64,000 bases of DNA from an uncultured Tenacibaculum sp. (GTDB taxonomy: Bacteria > Bacteroidota > Bacteroidia > Flavobacteriales > Flavobacteriaceae), in assembly GCF_947498805.1 (NCBI RefSeq), contig NZ_CANMLT010000003.1, forward strand, positions 310,001 through 374,000, read 5' to 3'. The notes below the pieces were generated by a model that was given only the letters and a program-made list of their open reading frames with translations, was not told the DNA's origin and made no database searches. Each line of letters begins with the position of its first letter. Position 1 is the first letter of the stretch. Shown here piece by piece: positions 49,045 through 57,881 of the stretch. The translations under genes and the position numbers were made by a program.

Positions 49045-49284
49045 ATGTTAAAAGGTATTTTAAATCTTGACAATGTCCAAGCATTAACTAGAAATGAACA
49101 ACAAGAAATTGCAGGAGGAAGAAGAAGTTTAGCTGCTTCTTTTAACTGTTATTGTGGATTCGTAAATAGTGAAGGAATAGACCAAACTGTTTTTACTGTT
49201 TCTGCTGATTCAATTATAGATGCTCTAAACGAAGCAGGTAGTGGCTGCGGAGGATGGGGAGCTACTTGTTCTGGAGTACAGTAA
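49045..49284 (+). CDS. RiPP/bacteriocin-like precursor with double-glycine leader
   Basis: A 79-residue peptide. The leader MLKGILNLDNVQALTRNEQQEIAGG ends in Gly-Gly, and the L-T-R-N-E-Q-Q-x-I-x-GG pattern is that of Bacteroidota double-glycine leaders cleaved by peptidase-containing ABC exporters. The core starts GRRSLAASFNCYCGFVNSEG or thereabouts and has four Cys (CYC, GCGGWGATC), so disulfides or thioether changes are possible. No maturase, exporter or immunity gene is near. It has its own promoter candidate and terminator. Confidence 0.72.
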   Translation: MLKGILNLDNVQALTRNEQQEIAGGRRSLAASFNCYCGFVNSEGIDQTVFTVSADSIIDALNEAGSGCGGWGATCSGVQ

Positions 49285-49296
49285 AGTAAAGCCTTA

Positions 49297-49336
49297 AAAC
49301 AAACTCTTTTTTTTTTAGAAAAAAGAGTTTGTTTTT
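49297..49336 (+). terminator. terminator of the peptide gene
   Basis: AAAACAAACTCTTTT and AAAAGAGTTTGTTTT form a long stem followed by T. Confidence 0.85.
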
Positions 49337-49401
49337 AAACACTTTCAAATCTCAATTCTTGATTTATTTCATTACTTTTAAGGAAAATAACTCGTCTTTT
49401 T

Positions 49402-49839
49402 ATGAAAAATTTATTTCTGTTATTTTCTCTATCAATCCTTCTTTGCTGCAAAAACAACACTACACAATTTGATAACGCTAAAAATTGTGTTGAGGTAATC
49501 ATGAAAAAAGACGATTCACTAGGAAGTATTAGAAACCATGATAGTAAGAATATATCTCTTAGTAAAACGATAGATAAATACACCCTTTCTGTAGAAAATT
49601 TAAACTTCCAAAATTGCTCTAAAAACTTTAAAACCGCTTTTCAAAATCACCTTTCTGCTTGGAAAAACATGAAGCAAGTAACCGATAATCACCCTCATTT
49701 AAGAGGTGAAATGCATGCTTTGTTTGATTCTATCAAAAAAACAAACGATAGTTTAGCTTTTTCTAATAAGCTAGACGCAATTTTTAATACATGGAAAGAA
49801 GTTGAAATTGCTAAAGAACCATTTAAAGTCTCAGAATAA
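49402..49839 (+). CDS. small lipoprotein of unknown function
   Basis: A 145-residue protein with a lipoprotein signal (MKNLFLLFSLSILLCCKNN). The mature part is helical and charged (FQNHLSAWKNMKQVTDNHPHLRGEMHALFDSIKKT, then LDAIFNTWKEVE). Family not recognised. Probably periplasmic and membrane attached. Confidence 0.6.
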   Translation: MKNLFLLFSLSILLCCKNNTTQFDNAKNCVEVIMKKDDSLGSIRNHDSKNISLSKTIDKYTLSVENLNFQNCSKNFKTAFQNHLSAWKNMKQVTDNHPHLRGEMHALFDSIKKTNDSLAFSNKLDAIFNTWKEVEIAKEPFKVSE

Positions 49840-49892
49840 ATCTTTTGTCTAATCATCATTTTTGTTTTAGCTTGGCGGCCAAAACAAATTCT

Positions 49893-51230
49893 ATGAAAAA
49901 GATTACACTTCTTTATTTATTTTTAATACTTATCTCTTGTTCAAGCAACGAGGAAGATAAAATTTCGACCAACAAAACATATGAGGGCTCGGTTCTTTTA
50001 ACTAGCCAACAACAAGTTAATGAGTTTGGTAAAGAAAAGTTCACAATTATTAATGGTGACTTAGATATCATGAATGACCCAAGTCATTGGAATACTAAGA
50101 CCACATCTGATATTTACGACCTATCTTCATTGAACACTATAGAGAAAATAAATGGTCACCTTAATATTAAAGAAAATAATCACTTAAAAAACTTAAATGG
50201 GTTAAATTCTATTCAAGAGATACAAGGTGTTTTAGGTATTTCTTACAATAATAGTTTAGCAAATATAAATGGGTTAAATAGTTTACAAAAAATTGGAAGT
50301 AATTTAGCTATTAGTAGAAACACTTTTATAAACAGTTTTTCTGGTTTAAACAACTTGTCTGAAATAGGAGGTACTTTAAAAGTTTTCGACAACAAATCTC
50401 TCAAAAGTTTAAATGGTCTGGAAAACCTAACATCAATCGGTTTTGATCTCTATATTGAAGATAACTCAAAGCTAAATACTATATCGGGCATATCTAATTT
50501 ATCAAATATTGGAAGAGGTATCGATATAAGAGATAATGATGAATTAACAACTTTAACGGGCTTAGAAAAAATTACTCAAATTCAAAATTTATATATTGGA
50601 TTTAATCTTGGTCTTCAAAATCTTAGTGGGCTTAAAAATCTAAAAAAAGTAAAAAACAGTTTTAGTTTAGTAGAGAACAATAGTATCTCAAACCTAATTG
50701 ATCTAAGATCACTTGAAAGTCTTGGTGGTTATTTTCAAATAGTGAGAAACCCTTCATTAGTTGATATTAATTTCTTCAAACAGATCACATTTGAAAAAAG
50801 CAGCTCAGCAAAAGTTGTAGGAAACGATCTTTTAAACACCATAAACGGTCTCAAACTATTAGCTGTCGCTAACAACTTAGAAATTATAAACAATCCAAAA
50901 TTACAAAACATAGACGGTTTAAAAACCCTTGCTTCTGTAGGTGAAAGCATTAAAATACAAAACAACGAGACCTTAGAGAATTTAGAAGGCTTAGAAAACT
51001 TAAGCTCGGTTGAACAGTTTTATCTTTTTAATACTAAAATTAGCAGTTTAAATGGGTTAGAAAAATTAAACAATGTAAAATATCAACTCCATATTTCTTC
51101 TAATCTTTTTTTAAAAGATTTTTGTAGTATAACAAATTTGGTTAAAAATGGTGTTTTAGGCGACTATATAACGTCAGAAAACTTAATAAACCCGACTAAA
51201 AATGATATAATAAATGGAAAATGTAACTAA
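49893..51230 (+). CDS. lipoprotein with L-domain/leucine-rich-like repeats
   Basis: The start is set at the ATG at 49893 (445 residues) because it begins a clean lipoprotein signal (MKKITLLYLFLILISCSSN). The rest is about fourteen 23-25-residue repeats of the type (L)xxLNGLxxLxxIxxxLxIxxN, for example LNSLQKIGSNLAISRNTFI and LNGLENLTSIGFDLYIEDN. This is the receptor-L-domain-like beta-helix repeat seen in Bacteroidota surface lipoproteins. It is probably a surface-exposed binding protein. Confidence 0.75.
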   Translation: MKKITLLYLFLILISCSSNEEDKISTNKTYEGSVLLTSQQQVNEFGKEKFTIINGDLDIMNDPSHWNTKTTSDIYDLSSLNTIEKINGHLNIKENNHLKNLNGLNSIQEIQGVLGISYNNSLANINGLNSLQKIGSNLAISRNTFINSFSGLNNLSEIGGTLKVFDNKSLKSLNGLENLTSIGFDLYIEDNSKLNTISGISNLSNIGRGIDIRDNDELTTLTGLEKITQIQNLYIGFNLGLQNLSGLKNLKKVKNSFSLVENNSISNLIDLRSLESLGGYFQIVRNPSLVDINFFKQITFEKSSSAKVVGNDLLNTINGLKLLAVANNLEIINNPKLQNIDGLKTLASVGESIKIQNNETLENLEGLENLSSVEQFYLFNTKISSLNGLEKLNNVKYQLHISSNLFLKDFCSITNLVKNGVLGDYITSENLINPTKNDIINGKCN

Positions 51231-51288
51231 TAATTAGATCAGTTCTATTTATACCCATTCTAAATATTTAACAAAATAATTCTCAAAG

Positions 51289-51320
51289 TTTGTGCAAGTA
51301 GTGTGTAGCCATTAAATTTG
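51289..51320 (+). promoter_or_regulatory. promoter of sdhCAB
   Basis: TTTG (51289-51292), 20 bases, then TAAATTTG (51313-51320): a textbook Bacteroidota promoter 30 bases before sdhC. Confidence 0.75.
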
Positions 51321-51349
51321 TGCTTATTATTTAATCAATAAACAAAATA

Positions 51350-52024
51350 ATGGGATTATTAAAATCTTCTATCGGAAGAAAATTTGCCATGGCACTTTCG
51401 GCATTTTTCTTAATGTTCTTCTTACTACAGCATTTTGCAATCAATTTAACATCTATTTTTCCTGATAACGGTGAAACTTTCAACAAGTTATCTCACTTTA
51501 TGGGAACAAATCCATTGATTCAATATGTAATGCAACCTGTATTAATTTTTGGTGTAGTATTCCACTTTGTAATGGGATTCATTTTAGAAATTAAAAACAA
51601 CAGTGCACGTCAAGTAAAATATGCTAAAAACAATGGAGCTGCTAATTCTTCTTGGATGAGTAGAAACATGATTTTTAGTGGTGCAGCTATCTTAGCTTTT
51701 ATTGTATTACACTTTATTGATTTTTGGTTTCCTGAAATCAACACTAAGTTTATCCAAGGAGACTGGAGTGGTATGCACGATGGAGAGTTTAGATATTTCC
51801 ACGAATTACAACATAAGTTTTTAAGTCCGATTAGAGTGGGTGCATACGTAGTTGCTTTTGTATTCTTAGCATTGCACTTATTACACGGATTTAATTCTGC
51901 ATTCCAATCAGTTGGAGCTAACAACAAATACACAAACGGTTTAAAAACTTTTGGTAAAGTTTACGCAATTGGTATTCCTGTAGGGTTTATCATTATTGCA
52001 TTATTTCACCATTTTAACCACTAA
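51350..52024 (+). CDS. sdhC: succinate dehydrogenase cytochrome b subunit
   Basis: A 224-residue membrane anchor with five hydrophobic helices and several His residues placed for haem binding ([43 protein letters not shown]). The single-anchor form is the type B arrangement (Bacteroidota, Bacillus, Wolinella), with two haems and menaquinone. First gene of the sdhCAB operon, 17 bases before sdhA. Confidence 0.93.
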   Translation: MGLLKSSIGRKFAMALSAFFLMFFLLQHFAINLTSIFPDNGETFNKLSHFMGTNPLIQYVMQPVLIFGVVFHFVMGFILEIKNNSARQVKYAKNNGAANSSWMSRNMIFSGAAILAFIVLHFIDFWFPEINTKFIQGDWSGMHDGEFRYFHELQHKFLSPIRVGAYVVAFVFLALHLLHGFNSAFQSVGANNKYTNGLKTFGKVYAIGIPVGFIIIALFHHFNH

Positions 52025-52041
52025 TAAAACCACTTAATAAT

Positions 52042-54057
52042 ATGGCAATTTTAGATTCAAAAGTACCAAAAGGTCCATTAAAAGATAAGTGGACAACTTA
52101 TAAAGATAAAATCAACTTAGTTAACCCTGCTAACAAGCGTTTAATTGACGTTATTGTAGTAGGTACAGGTTTGGCAGGAGGTTCTGCTGCTGCTACTTTA
52201 GCTGAGTTAGGATATAATGTAAAAGCATTTGCTTATCAAGATTCTCCACGTCGTGCACACTCAATTGCAGCACAAGGGGGAATTAACGCAGCTAAAAACT
52301 ATCAAGGAGATGGAGATTCTAAATACCGTTTATTTTATGATACGGTAAAAGGAGGTGACTACCGTTCTCGTGAAGCAAACGTTTATCGTTTAGCTGAGGT
52401 ATCTGCAAATATTATCGACCAATGTGTAGCGCAAGGTGTTCCTTTTGCTCGTGACTATGGTGGTTTATTAGATAACCGTTCTTTTGGAGGGGTATTAGTA
52501 TCTCGTACATTTTATGCCAAAGGACAAACTGGTCAGCAGTTATTATTAGGAGCATATTCTGCAATGAACCGTCAAATTGCTCGTGGTAAGATTGAAATGT
52601 TCAATCGTCACGAAATGTTAGATGTTGTTATTGTTGATGGTAAAGCTCGTGGTATTATTGCTCGTAACATGGTTACTGGTGAAATTGAGCGTCATTCTGC
52701 TCACGCAGTTGTAATTGCTTCAGGAGGATATGGAAATGTATATTTCTTATCAACAAACGCAATGGGTTCTAATGCTACTGCTGCTTGGAAGATTCATAAA
52801 AAAGGAGCATTTTTTGCAAACCCATGTTTTACACAAATTCACCCAACATGTATTCCACGTTCTGGAGATTATCAGTCTAAATTAACCTTAATGTCTGAAT
52901 CATTACGTAATGATGGACGTATTTGGGTTCCAAAGAAAATGGAAGATGTTTTAGCAATTAGAGAAGGTAAATTAAAGCCTACTGAAATTGCTGAGGAAGA
53001 TAGAGATTACTACTTAGAGCGTCGATACCCTGCATTTGGTAACTTAGTACCTCGTGATGTTGCTTCTCGTGCAGCAAAAGAGCGTTGTGATGCTGGATTC
53101 GGAGTTAATGCTACCGGTGAAGCTGTTTATTTAGATTTTAAATCAGCTATTGAGCGTTACGGAAAAGAGCAATCTAAATTAAAAGGAAACGACAACCCAA
53201 CACATGCTGAAATTTTAGCTGAAGGAGAACAGGTTGTTGAAAATAAATATGGAAACTTATTCCAAATGTACGAGAAGATCGTAGATCAAAACCCGTACAA
53301 AACTCCAATGATGATTTATCCTGCAACTCACTATACCATGGGAGGAATTTGGGTAGATTATAACTTAATGACTACAATTCCTGGTTGTTATGCTATTGGT
53401 GAAGCAAACTTCTCTGATCACGGTGCTAACCGTTTAGGAGCTTCTGCTTTAATGCAAGGTTTAGCAGATGGATACTTTGTATTACCATATACTATTGGAG
53501 ATTATTTAGCAGACGATATTCGTACAGGAGCTATTTCTACTGAAACAAAAGAATTTGATGAGGCTGAAAAAGCGGTACAAGATCGTATTGATTTCTTTAT
53601 CAATAACCAAGGAACTCATTCTGTAGATTACTACCACAAGAAGTTAGGAAAAATTATGTGGGAGAAATGTGGAATGGCTCGTAACGAAAAAGGTTTAAAA
53701 GAAGCCATGGCTGAAATTAAAGCGTTACGTGAAGATTTCTGGAAAAACGTTACTGTACCAGGTGAAGCTAACGAAATGAACCCAGAACTAGAAAAAGCAG
53801 GTCGTGTAGCTGATTTCTTAGAATTAGGAGAGTTATTTGCACGTGATGCACTAGACAGAACAGAATCTTGTGGAGGTCACTTTAGAGAGGAATCTGTAGA
53901 ATTAGATGGACCACAAAAAGGAGAGGCAAAACGTGATGATGAAAACTTTACGTATGTTTCTGCTTGGGAGTATAAAGGAGAGCCTGCAGATGCTGTTTTA
54001 CACAAAGAAGATTTAGAGTTTAACGATATTGAATTAAAACAACGTTCATACAAATAA
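52042..54057 (+). CDS. sdhA: succinate dehydrogenase/fumarate reductase flavoprotein subunit
   Basis: A 671-residue flavoprotein catalysing succinate oxidation to fumarate, TCA cycle and respiratory complex II. Visible: the FAD-binding [20 protein letters not shown], the His-flavin motif [27 protein letters not shown] (here [20 protein letters not shown]), [22 protein letters not shown] with the catalytic Arg, and [20 protein letters not shown]. Length is normal for the type B enzyme. Codon use is more GC-rich at third positions than in the island, as expected for a highly expressed gene. Confidence 0.97.
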   Translation: MAILDSKVPKGPLKDKWTTYKDKINLVNPANKRLIDVIVVGTGLAGGSAAATLAELGYNVKAFAYQDSPRRAHSIAAQGGINAAKNYQGDGDSKYRLFYDTVKGGDYRSREANVYRLAEVSANIIDQCVAQGVPFARDYGGLLDNRSFGGVLVSRTFYAKGQTGQQLLLGAYSAMNRQIARGKIEMFNRHEMLDVVIVDGKARGIIARNMVTGEIERHSAHAVVIASGGYGNVYFLSTNAMGSNATAAWKIHKKGAFFANPCFTQIHPTCIPRSGDYQSKLTLMSESLRNDGRIWVPKKMEDVLAIREGKLKPTEIAEEDRDYYLERRYPAFGNLVPRDVASRAAKERCDAGFGVNATGEAVYLDFKSAIERYGKEQSKLKGNDNPTHAEILAEGEQVVENKYGNLFQMYEKIVDQNPYKTPMMIYPATHYTMGGIWVDYNLMTTIPGCYAIGEANFSDHGANRLGASALMQGLADGYFVLPYTIGDYLADDIRTGAISTETKEFDEAEKAVQDRIDFFINNQGTHSVDYYHKKLGKIMWEKCGMARNEKGLKEAMAEIKALREDFWKNVTVPGEANEMNPELEKAGRVADFLELGELFARDALDRTESCGGHFREESVELDGPQKGEAKRDDENFTYVSAWEYKGEPADAVLHKEDLEFNDIELKQRSYK

Positions 54058-54067
54058 GAAGAGGATT

Positions 54068-54820
54068 ATGAATATGAATTTAACACTTAAAATTTGGCGT
54101 CAGAAAAACGCAAGTGATAAAGGAAAAATGGTCGAGTATAAAGTGACCGATATTTCTGAACATATGTCCTTCTTAGAAATGTTGGATGTATTAAATGAAC
54201 AGTTAATTGCTAAAGGTGAAGAGCCAGTAGCTTTTGACCATGACTGTCGTGAAGGTATTTGTGGAATGTGTTCATTATATATTAATGGTGAAGCTCACGG
54301 GCCAGATAGAGGAGTAACTACTTGTCAGTTACATATGCGTATGTTTAACAACGGTGATACTATTTATATTGAGCCATTTAGAGCGAAAGCTTTCCCAGTG
54401 GTTAAAGATTTAGTAGTAGATCGTTCTGCTTTCGATAGAATACAACATGCTGGTGGATATGTATCTGTAAATACGTCAGGTAATACACAAGATGCAAATG
54501 CAATTCCTATTAATAAAGAAAATGCAGATAAAGCTTTTGATGCTGCAACTTGTATTGGATGTGGAGCATGTGTTGCTACATGTAAAAACTCATCGGCTAT
54601 GTTATTTGTTGGTGCAAAAGTATCTCAATATGCTTTGTTACCACAAGGACAAGTAGAAGCTACAGAGCGTGTTCAAAACATGGTAGCTCAAATGGATTTA
54701 GAAGGTTTTGGTAACTGTACCAACACTGGAGCATGTGAAATTGAATGTCCGAAAGGAATTTCTTTAGAAAACATTGCTCGAATGAATTCAGAGTTCTTAA
54801 AATCAAGTTTAAAAGGATAA
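54068..54820 (+). CDS. sdhB: succinate dehydrogenase iron-sulfur subunit
   Basis: A 250-residue protein with three Fe-S clusters that pass electrons from SdhA to the quinone site. The [2Fe-2S] Cys set is in [17 protein letters not shown]. The [4Fe-4S] and [3Fe-4S] Cys are in [18 protein letters not shown] and [16 protein letters not shown]. The start could be the first or the third codon (MNMNLTL); the first is given. It is the last gene of the operon, 10 bases after sdhA. Confidence 0.96.
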   Translation: MNMNLTLKIWRQKNASDKGKMVEYKVTDISEHMSFLEMLDVLNEQLIAKGEEPVAFDHDCREGICGMCSLYINGEAHGPDRGVTTCQLHMRMFNNGDTIYIEPFRAKAFPVVKDLVVDRSAFDRIQHAGGYVSVNTSGNTQDANAIPINKENADKAFDAATCIGCGACVATCKNSSAMLFVGAKVSQYALLPQGQVEATERVQNMVAQMDLEGFGNCTNTGACEIECPKGISLENIARMNSEFLKSSLKG

Positions 54821-54845
54821 TACATTATCTTTAATATCATATTAT

Positions 54846-54878
54846 AAAAAAGGCTAGGTTGAACCTAGCCTTTTTTTA
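54846..54878 (+). terminator. terminator of sdhCAB
   Basis: AAGGCTAGGTT and AACCTAGCCTT form a perfect 11-bp stem followed by seven T. Confidence 0.92.
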
Positions 54879-54943
54879 TTAACGTTTATACTTAATTTTC
54901 ATACACTTATGGTTGTCCGTAATAAAATTAAGTTCAAACTACA

Positions 54944-54951
54944 TATTTTTG
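54944..54951 (+). promoter_or_regulatory. candidate -7 element for G-loop small RNA
   Basis: TATTTTTG fits TAnnTTTG. The -33 region is not convincing. Confidence 0.4.
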
Positions 54952-54956
54952 CCACC

Positions 54957-55067
54957 ATTGGTTTTTAAGATTAAAAGTCTGGGGGGACGGAATCTATAAA
55001 AACTAAAAGTTAACTACTATTAACTTATTACGAGCGTATGCATACTAGTATGTATGCGCTTTTTTTA
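54957..55067 (+). ncRNA. candidate small RNA with G5 hairpin loop
   Basis: The stretch 54879-55139 has no gene. After a -7-like element comes a hairpin: AGATT (54968-54972) with AATCT (54991-54995), inner GTC/GAC (54977-54979 and 54986-54988) and loop TGGGGG. An A-rich single strand follows. A very strong terminator (palindromic arms 55033-55060, then seven T) ends the unit. The G loop is complementary to the CCCC loops of the small RNAs at 21.9-22.3 kb. Confidence 0.5.
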
Positions 55068-55096
55068 TTTATTCTACTGTAACAAAAATCATCAGA

Positions 55097-55123
55097 AGAT
55101 TACTTATATTGTAGGAGTAATCT
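55097..55123 (+). promoter_or_regulatory. inverted repeat upstream of the SPFH gene
   Basis: AGATTACT (55097-55104) and AGTAATCT (55116-55123) pair perfectly over 8 bp around an 11-base loop containing TATATTG. It is 16 bases before the ATG and could be an operator over a promoter or an mRNA hairpin. Confidence 0.45.
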
Positions 55124-55139
55124 ATTTAAAAAAAATCAA

Positions 55140-56276
55140 ATGGGAATTTTCGATGAAATTAAAAAGAAACTAAGCCACGAATTTATAGATATAATTGAGT
55201 GGTTAGATAATACTAACGACACCCTTGTACATCGTTTTGAACGTTATCAAAATGAAATTAAAAATGGGGCTCAATTAATTGTTAGAGAAGGTCAAATGGC
55301 CGTTTTCATTAATGAAGGTCAGTTAGCTGATGTTTTCAGCCCAGGTACTTATACATTAAACACACAAAACTTACCAATTTTAGCAACACTTAAAGGTTGG
55401 AAATATGGATTTAATAGTCCATTTAAAGCTGAGGTTTATTTTGTGAGTACTCGTTTATTTACAGATGAAAAATGGGGTACAAAAAATCCAATAACCTTAA
55501 ATGATGAGCGTTTTGGGTTTGTTGAAATCAGAGCTTTTGGTACCTATGCTTTTAAAATTAATGATCCGGGTAAGTTTATAAAAGATGTAGTGGGTACAGA
55601 TAGTAACTTTACCAACTATGAAATTAACGAACATTTAAAAAGTTTAATATCTACAAGATTTACAGATACTATTGGTGAAGCTAATTTACCTATTGAATTA
55701 TATGCTGCTAATACCAATGAATTATCTGAAACTTGTTTAGAAGTAATGAATCCTGAGTTTAACTCAGTTGGTATTTCTTTAGAAAAATTCTACATCGAAA
55801 ATGTTTCGATGCCTGAAGAACTTAAAAAGGAAATTTTCGAATATAGTAGACTTAATAAACTAGATCTTGATAAGCTAGCTAAATTTAAGGCTGCAAAAGC
55901 TATGGAAGTTGCCGCTGCTAATGAATCTGGTGCAGCAGGCGCTGGAATGGGAATGGGAATGGGATTTGCCATGGCACAACAAATGGGAACTTTATTCAAC
56001 CAACAAACTCAAGCAACAACTACAAATCAAGCTGTTTCTGGGGGTGGAGCTACTCCTCCGCCATTACCAAACCAACCACAATATTTTTATGCGGTTAACG
56101 GACAACAAGCTGGTCCTGTAAATTATGAAGCATTGAAAGGATTGTTTGCAGGGGGAAGTATTAATGCTGAAACTTTAGTTTGGAAGCAAGGAATGGCCAA
56201 TTGGGCTAGTTTACAAAGTGTACCTGAATTACAAAATTTATTAGGCTCTGTTCCTCCACCATTACCAAACAATTAA
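55140..56276 (+). CDS. SPFH-domain protein with C-terminal GYF_2 domain
   Basis: A 378-residue protein of the YdjI/virion-core-like SPFH group. The SPFH domain (about 20-230) begins QNEIKNGAQLIVREGQMAVFINEGQLADVFSPGTYTL. A Gly/Met-rich linker (GAAGAGMGMGMGFAMAQQMG, about 260-282) and Gln/Thr/Pro stretches follow. The C-terminal GYF_2 domain (about 318-368) reads QPQYFYAVNGQQAGPVNYEAL and continues through WKQGMANWASL. These proteins are linked to envelope stress in some bacteria. The zinc-ribbon membrane protein downstream is its usual type of partner. Confidence 0.85.
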   Translation: MGIFDEIKKKLSHEFIDIIEWLDNTNDTLVHRFERYQNEIKNGAQLIVREGQMAVFINEGQLADVFSPGTYTLNTQNLPILATLKGWKYGFNSPFKAEVYFVSTRLFTDEKWGTKNPITLNDERFGFVEIRAFGTYAFKINDPGKFIKDVVGTDSNFTNYEINEHLKSLISTRFTDTIGEANLPIELYAANTNELSETCLEVMNPEFNSVGISLEKFYIENVSMPEELKKEIFEYSRLNKLDLDKLAKFKAAKAMEVAAANESGAAGAGMGMGMGFAMAQQMGTLFNQQTQATTTNQAVSGGGATPPPLPNQPQYFYAVNGQQAGPVNYEALKGLFAGGSINAETLVWKQGMANWASLQSVPELQNLLGSVPPPLPNN

Positions 56277-56293
56277 AATTAAAACTACAAACT

Positions 56294-56332
56294 AACCTTG
56301 CCTATTACTTTAGCAGTAATAGGTAGGTTTTA
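56294..56332 (+). terminator. terminator between SPFH and zinc-ribbon genes
   Basis: AACCT-CCTATTACT and AGTAATAGG-AGGTT form a 14-bp stem with loop TTAGC and a T-rich end. It argues against starting the next gene upstream of 56334. Confidence 0.75.
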
Positions 56333-56348
56333 TATGTTTCTAACATCA

Positions 56349-57452
56349 ATGAATCAAGAAACAATACAACATTCTGAGCAAAAAAAATCATGTATTAATT
56401 GCGGTGCAGAACTTTTATACAAACCAGGTTCTTCTGAAATTAAATGTGATTATTGCGGTCATGAAGAAACTATAGAAAAAGCTATTTCTGAATTTGAAGA
56501 GCTAGAGCTCTATCCTTATTTAGAAAAAATGGGGGCACAATCTCATACTGAAAAAATAAGTATGCTTCATTGTAAATCCTGCGGAGCAAATCAGCATGTT
56601 GAGGAAAATTATAAATCTTTACACTGTGTATATTGTAGTCAACCTTTAGTTGTTGAAGATACCTATCATGAAGATTGGATTTTACCTGGTGCTGTACTTC
56701 CTTTTCAACTAACTCATAAAAAATCACATGAAATTTTTAGAAGATGGGTTAAAGGATTGTGGTTTGCTCCCAATAAACTTCAAAAAGCAGCATTAGATCC
56801 TGAAAAAACCAAGGGATTATATGTTCCTTATTGGACTTTTGACGCAGAGTTATTTGCAAATTATAGAGGGCAACGAGGAGATTACTATTATGTTACAGAG
56901 AGCTATAATACTGTCGAAAATGGAAAAACAGTGAGGAGAACTCGTCAAGTTCAAAAAACTAGGTGGACACCAGCTTCAGGGACTATTAGTGGTTTTGTTG
57001 ATGATACTCTTGTCAGCGCTTCTAAGCAAAGAAAGAACTCTTTACCTCATTCTATAGCTCGTTGGGATTTAAATTCTTTAGAAACCTTTAATTCAAAATA
57101 TTTAGCAGGATTTGTTACCGAAAAATACACCTTGCCTTTAGAAGATGGGCATTTAAAGTCTAAGAAAGAAGCTGAAAAGATTGCCCATAATTGGGCCTGT
57201 AGAGATATAGGAGGAGACACACAACGTGTTAGTAGTTTAAAAATGAAACTTTCAGAAGAAACATTTAAACATATTTTACTACCTGTATATATCTCTTCTT
57301 ATGTGTATAATAATAAAAAGTATAATTTTTATGTAAATGGTCAAACTGGAGTTATTTCAGGAAACAGACCTTATTCTTTTTGGAAGATTTTCTTTACAGT
57401 TCTATTAGCAATTTCAATTATAGCTATTATTGCTTTGGTTTCTCAACAATAA
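56349..57452 (+). CDS. double zinc-ribbon protein with C-terminal membrane helix
   Basis: The start is placed at ATG 56349 (367 residues); an ATG at 56334 is possible, and earlier ones lie inside the terminator hairpin. Two zinc ribbons are visible: CINCGAELLYKPGSSEIKC with CDYCG, and LHCKSCGANQHVEENY with HCVYCSQ. A beta-rich middle (YVPYWTFDAELFANYRGQRG) follows and one hydrophobic helix near the end (FFTVLLAISIIAIIALVS). Such proteins accompany SPFH proteins and probably face the cytoplasm; the role is unknown. Confidence 0.75.
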   Translation: MNQETIQHSEQKKSCINCGAELLYKPGSSEIKCDYCGHEETIEKAISEFEELELYPYLEKMGAQSHTEKISMLHCKSCGANQHVEENYKSLHCVYCSQPLVVEDTYHEDWILPGAVLPFQLTHKKSHEIFRRWVKGLWFAPNKLQKAALDPEKTKGLYVPYWTFDAELFANYRGQRGDYYYVTESYNTVENGKTVRRTRQVQKTRWTPASGTISGFVDDTLVSASKQRKNSLPHSIARWDLNSLETFNSKYLAGFVTEKYTLPLEDGHLKSKKEAEKIAHNWACRDIGGDTQRVSSLKMKLSEETFKHILLPVYISSYVYNNKKYNFYVNGQTGVISGNRPYSFWKIFFTVLLAISIIAIIALVSQQ

Positions 57453-57457
57453 AAAAC

Positions 57458-57489
57458 AAATACTCCCGAATTATATCTCGGGAGTATTT
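57458..57489 (+). terminator. bidirectional terminator between convergent genes
   Basis: AAATACTCCCGA and TCGGGAGTATTT form a perfect 12-bp stem. Confidence 0.85.
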
Positions 57490-57499
57490 ATCACATTAG

Positions 57500-57880
57500 T
57501 TAGTTAGCTGCTACTAATGATTTTTCTACAAACCCTTTTATTTTTAAAGCTTTTCTCTTTGCTTTCGCATTTGACATTACCGTAAACATCTTTGAAAAAC
57601 CTCCTATTCTTTTGGTATCATAAGACACTTCTATTTTTCCTTTTTTCCCTGGCATAATAGGTTGTGTTGGTGTTTTAGAAACCGCACATCCACAGGTAGA
57701 AATTACTTGTTTGATAATTAAAGGCTCCTCTCCAATATTGGTAAATTCAAATACTCTTTTTCCTTCAGTTCCTTGAACTACTTTACCGTAATCGATGGTT
57801 TCTTTTTCAAATTTAAATTCTTGTGCGTTTACCATTCCTATGGTAAAAACAGCTACTAAAAAGGTAATAATTGTTCTCAT
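57500..57880 (-). CDS. DUF1573 secreted protein
   Basis: A 126-residue protein with signal peptide MRTIITFLVAVFTIGMVNAQ and one Ig/ASPM-like beta domain of the DUF1573 family: FEKETIDYGKVVQGTEGKRVFEFTNIGEEPLIIKQV, STCGCAVSKTPTQPIMPGKKGKIEVSYD. The CGC motif and F-x-N-x-G pattern are characteristic. Function unknown. The thioredoxin-like gene is one base upstream of its start, so the two are cotranscribed. Confidence 0.9.
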   Translation of the reverse strand: MRTIITFLVAVFTIGMVNAQEFKFEKETIDYGKVVQGTEGKRVFEFTNIGEEPLIIKQVISTCGCAVSKTPTQPIMPGKKGKIEVSYDTKRIGGFSKMFTVMSNAKAKRKALKIKGFVEKSLVAAN

Positions 57881-57881
57881 A

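Noticed and set aside
54961..55010. PreQ1-I riboswitch, because of a CTATAAAAACTAAAAG-like A-rich tail
   Set aside because: The hairpin loop is G-rich instead of carrying the C-rich ligand pocket, a strong terminator follows, and no queuosine gene lies downstream.
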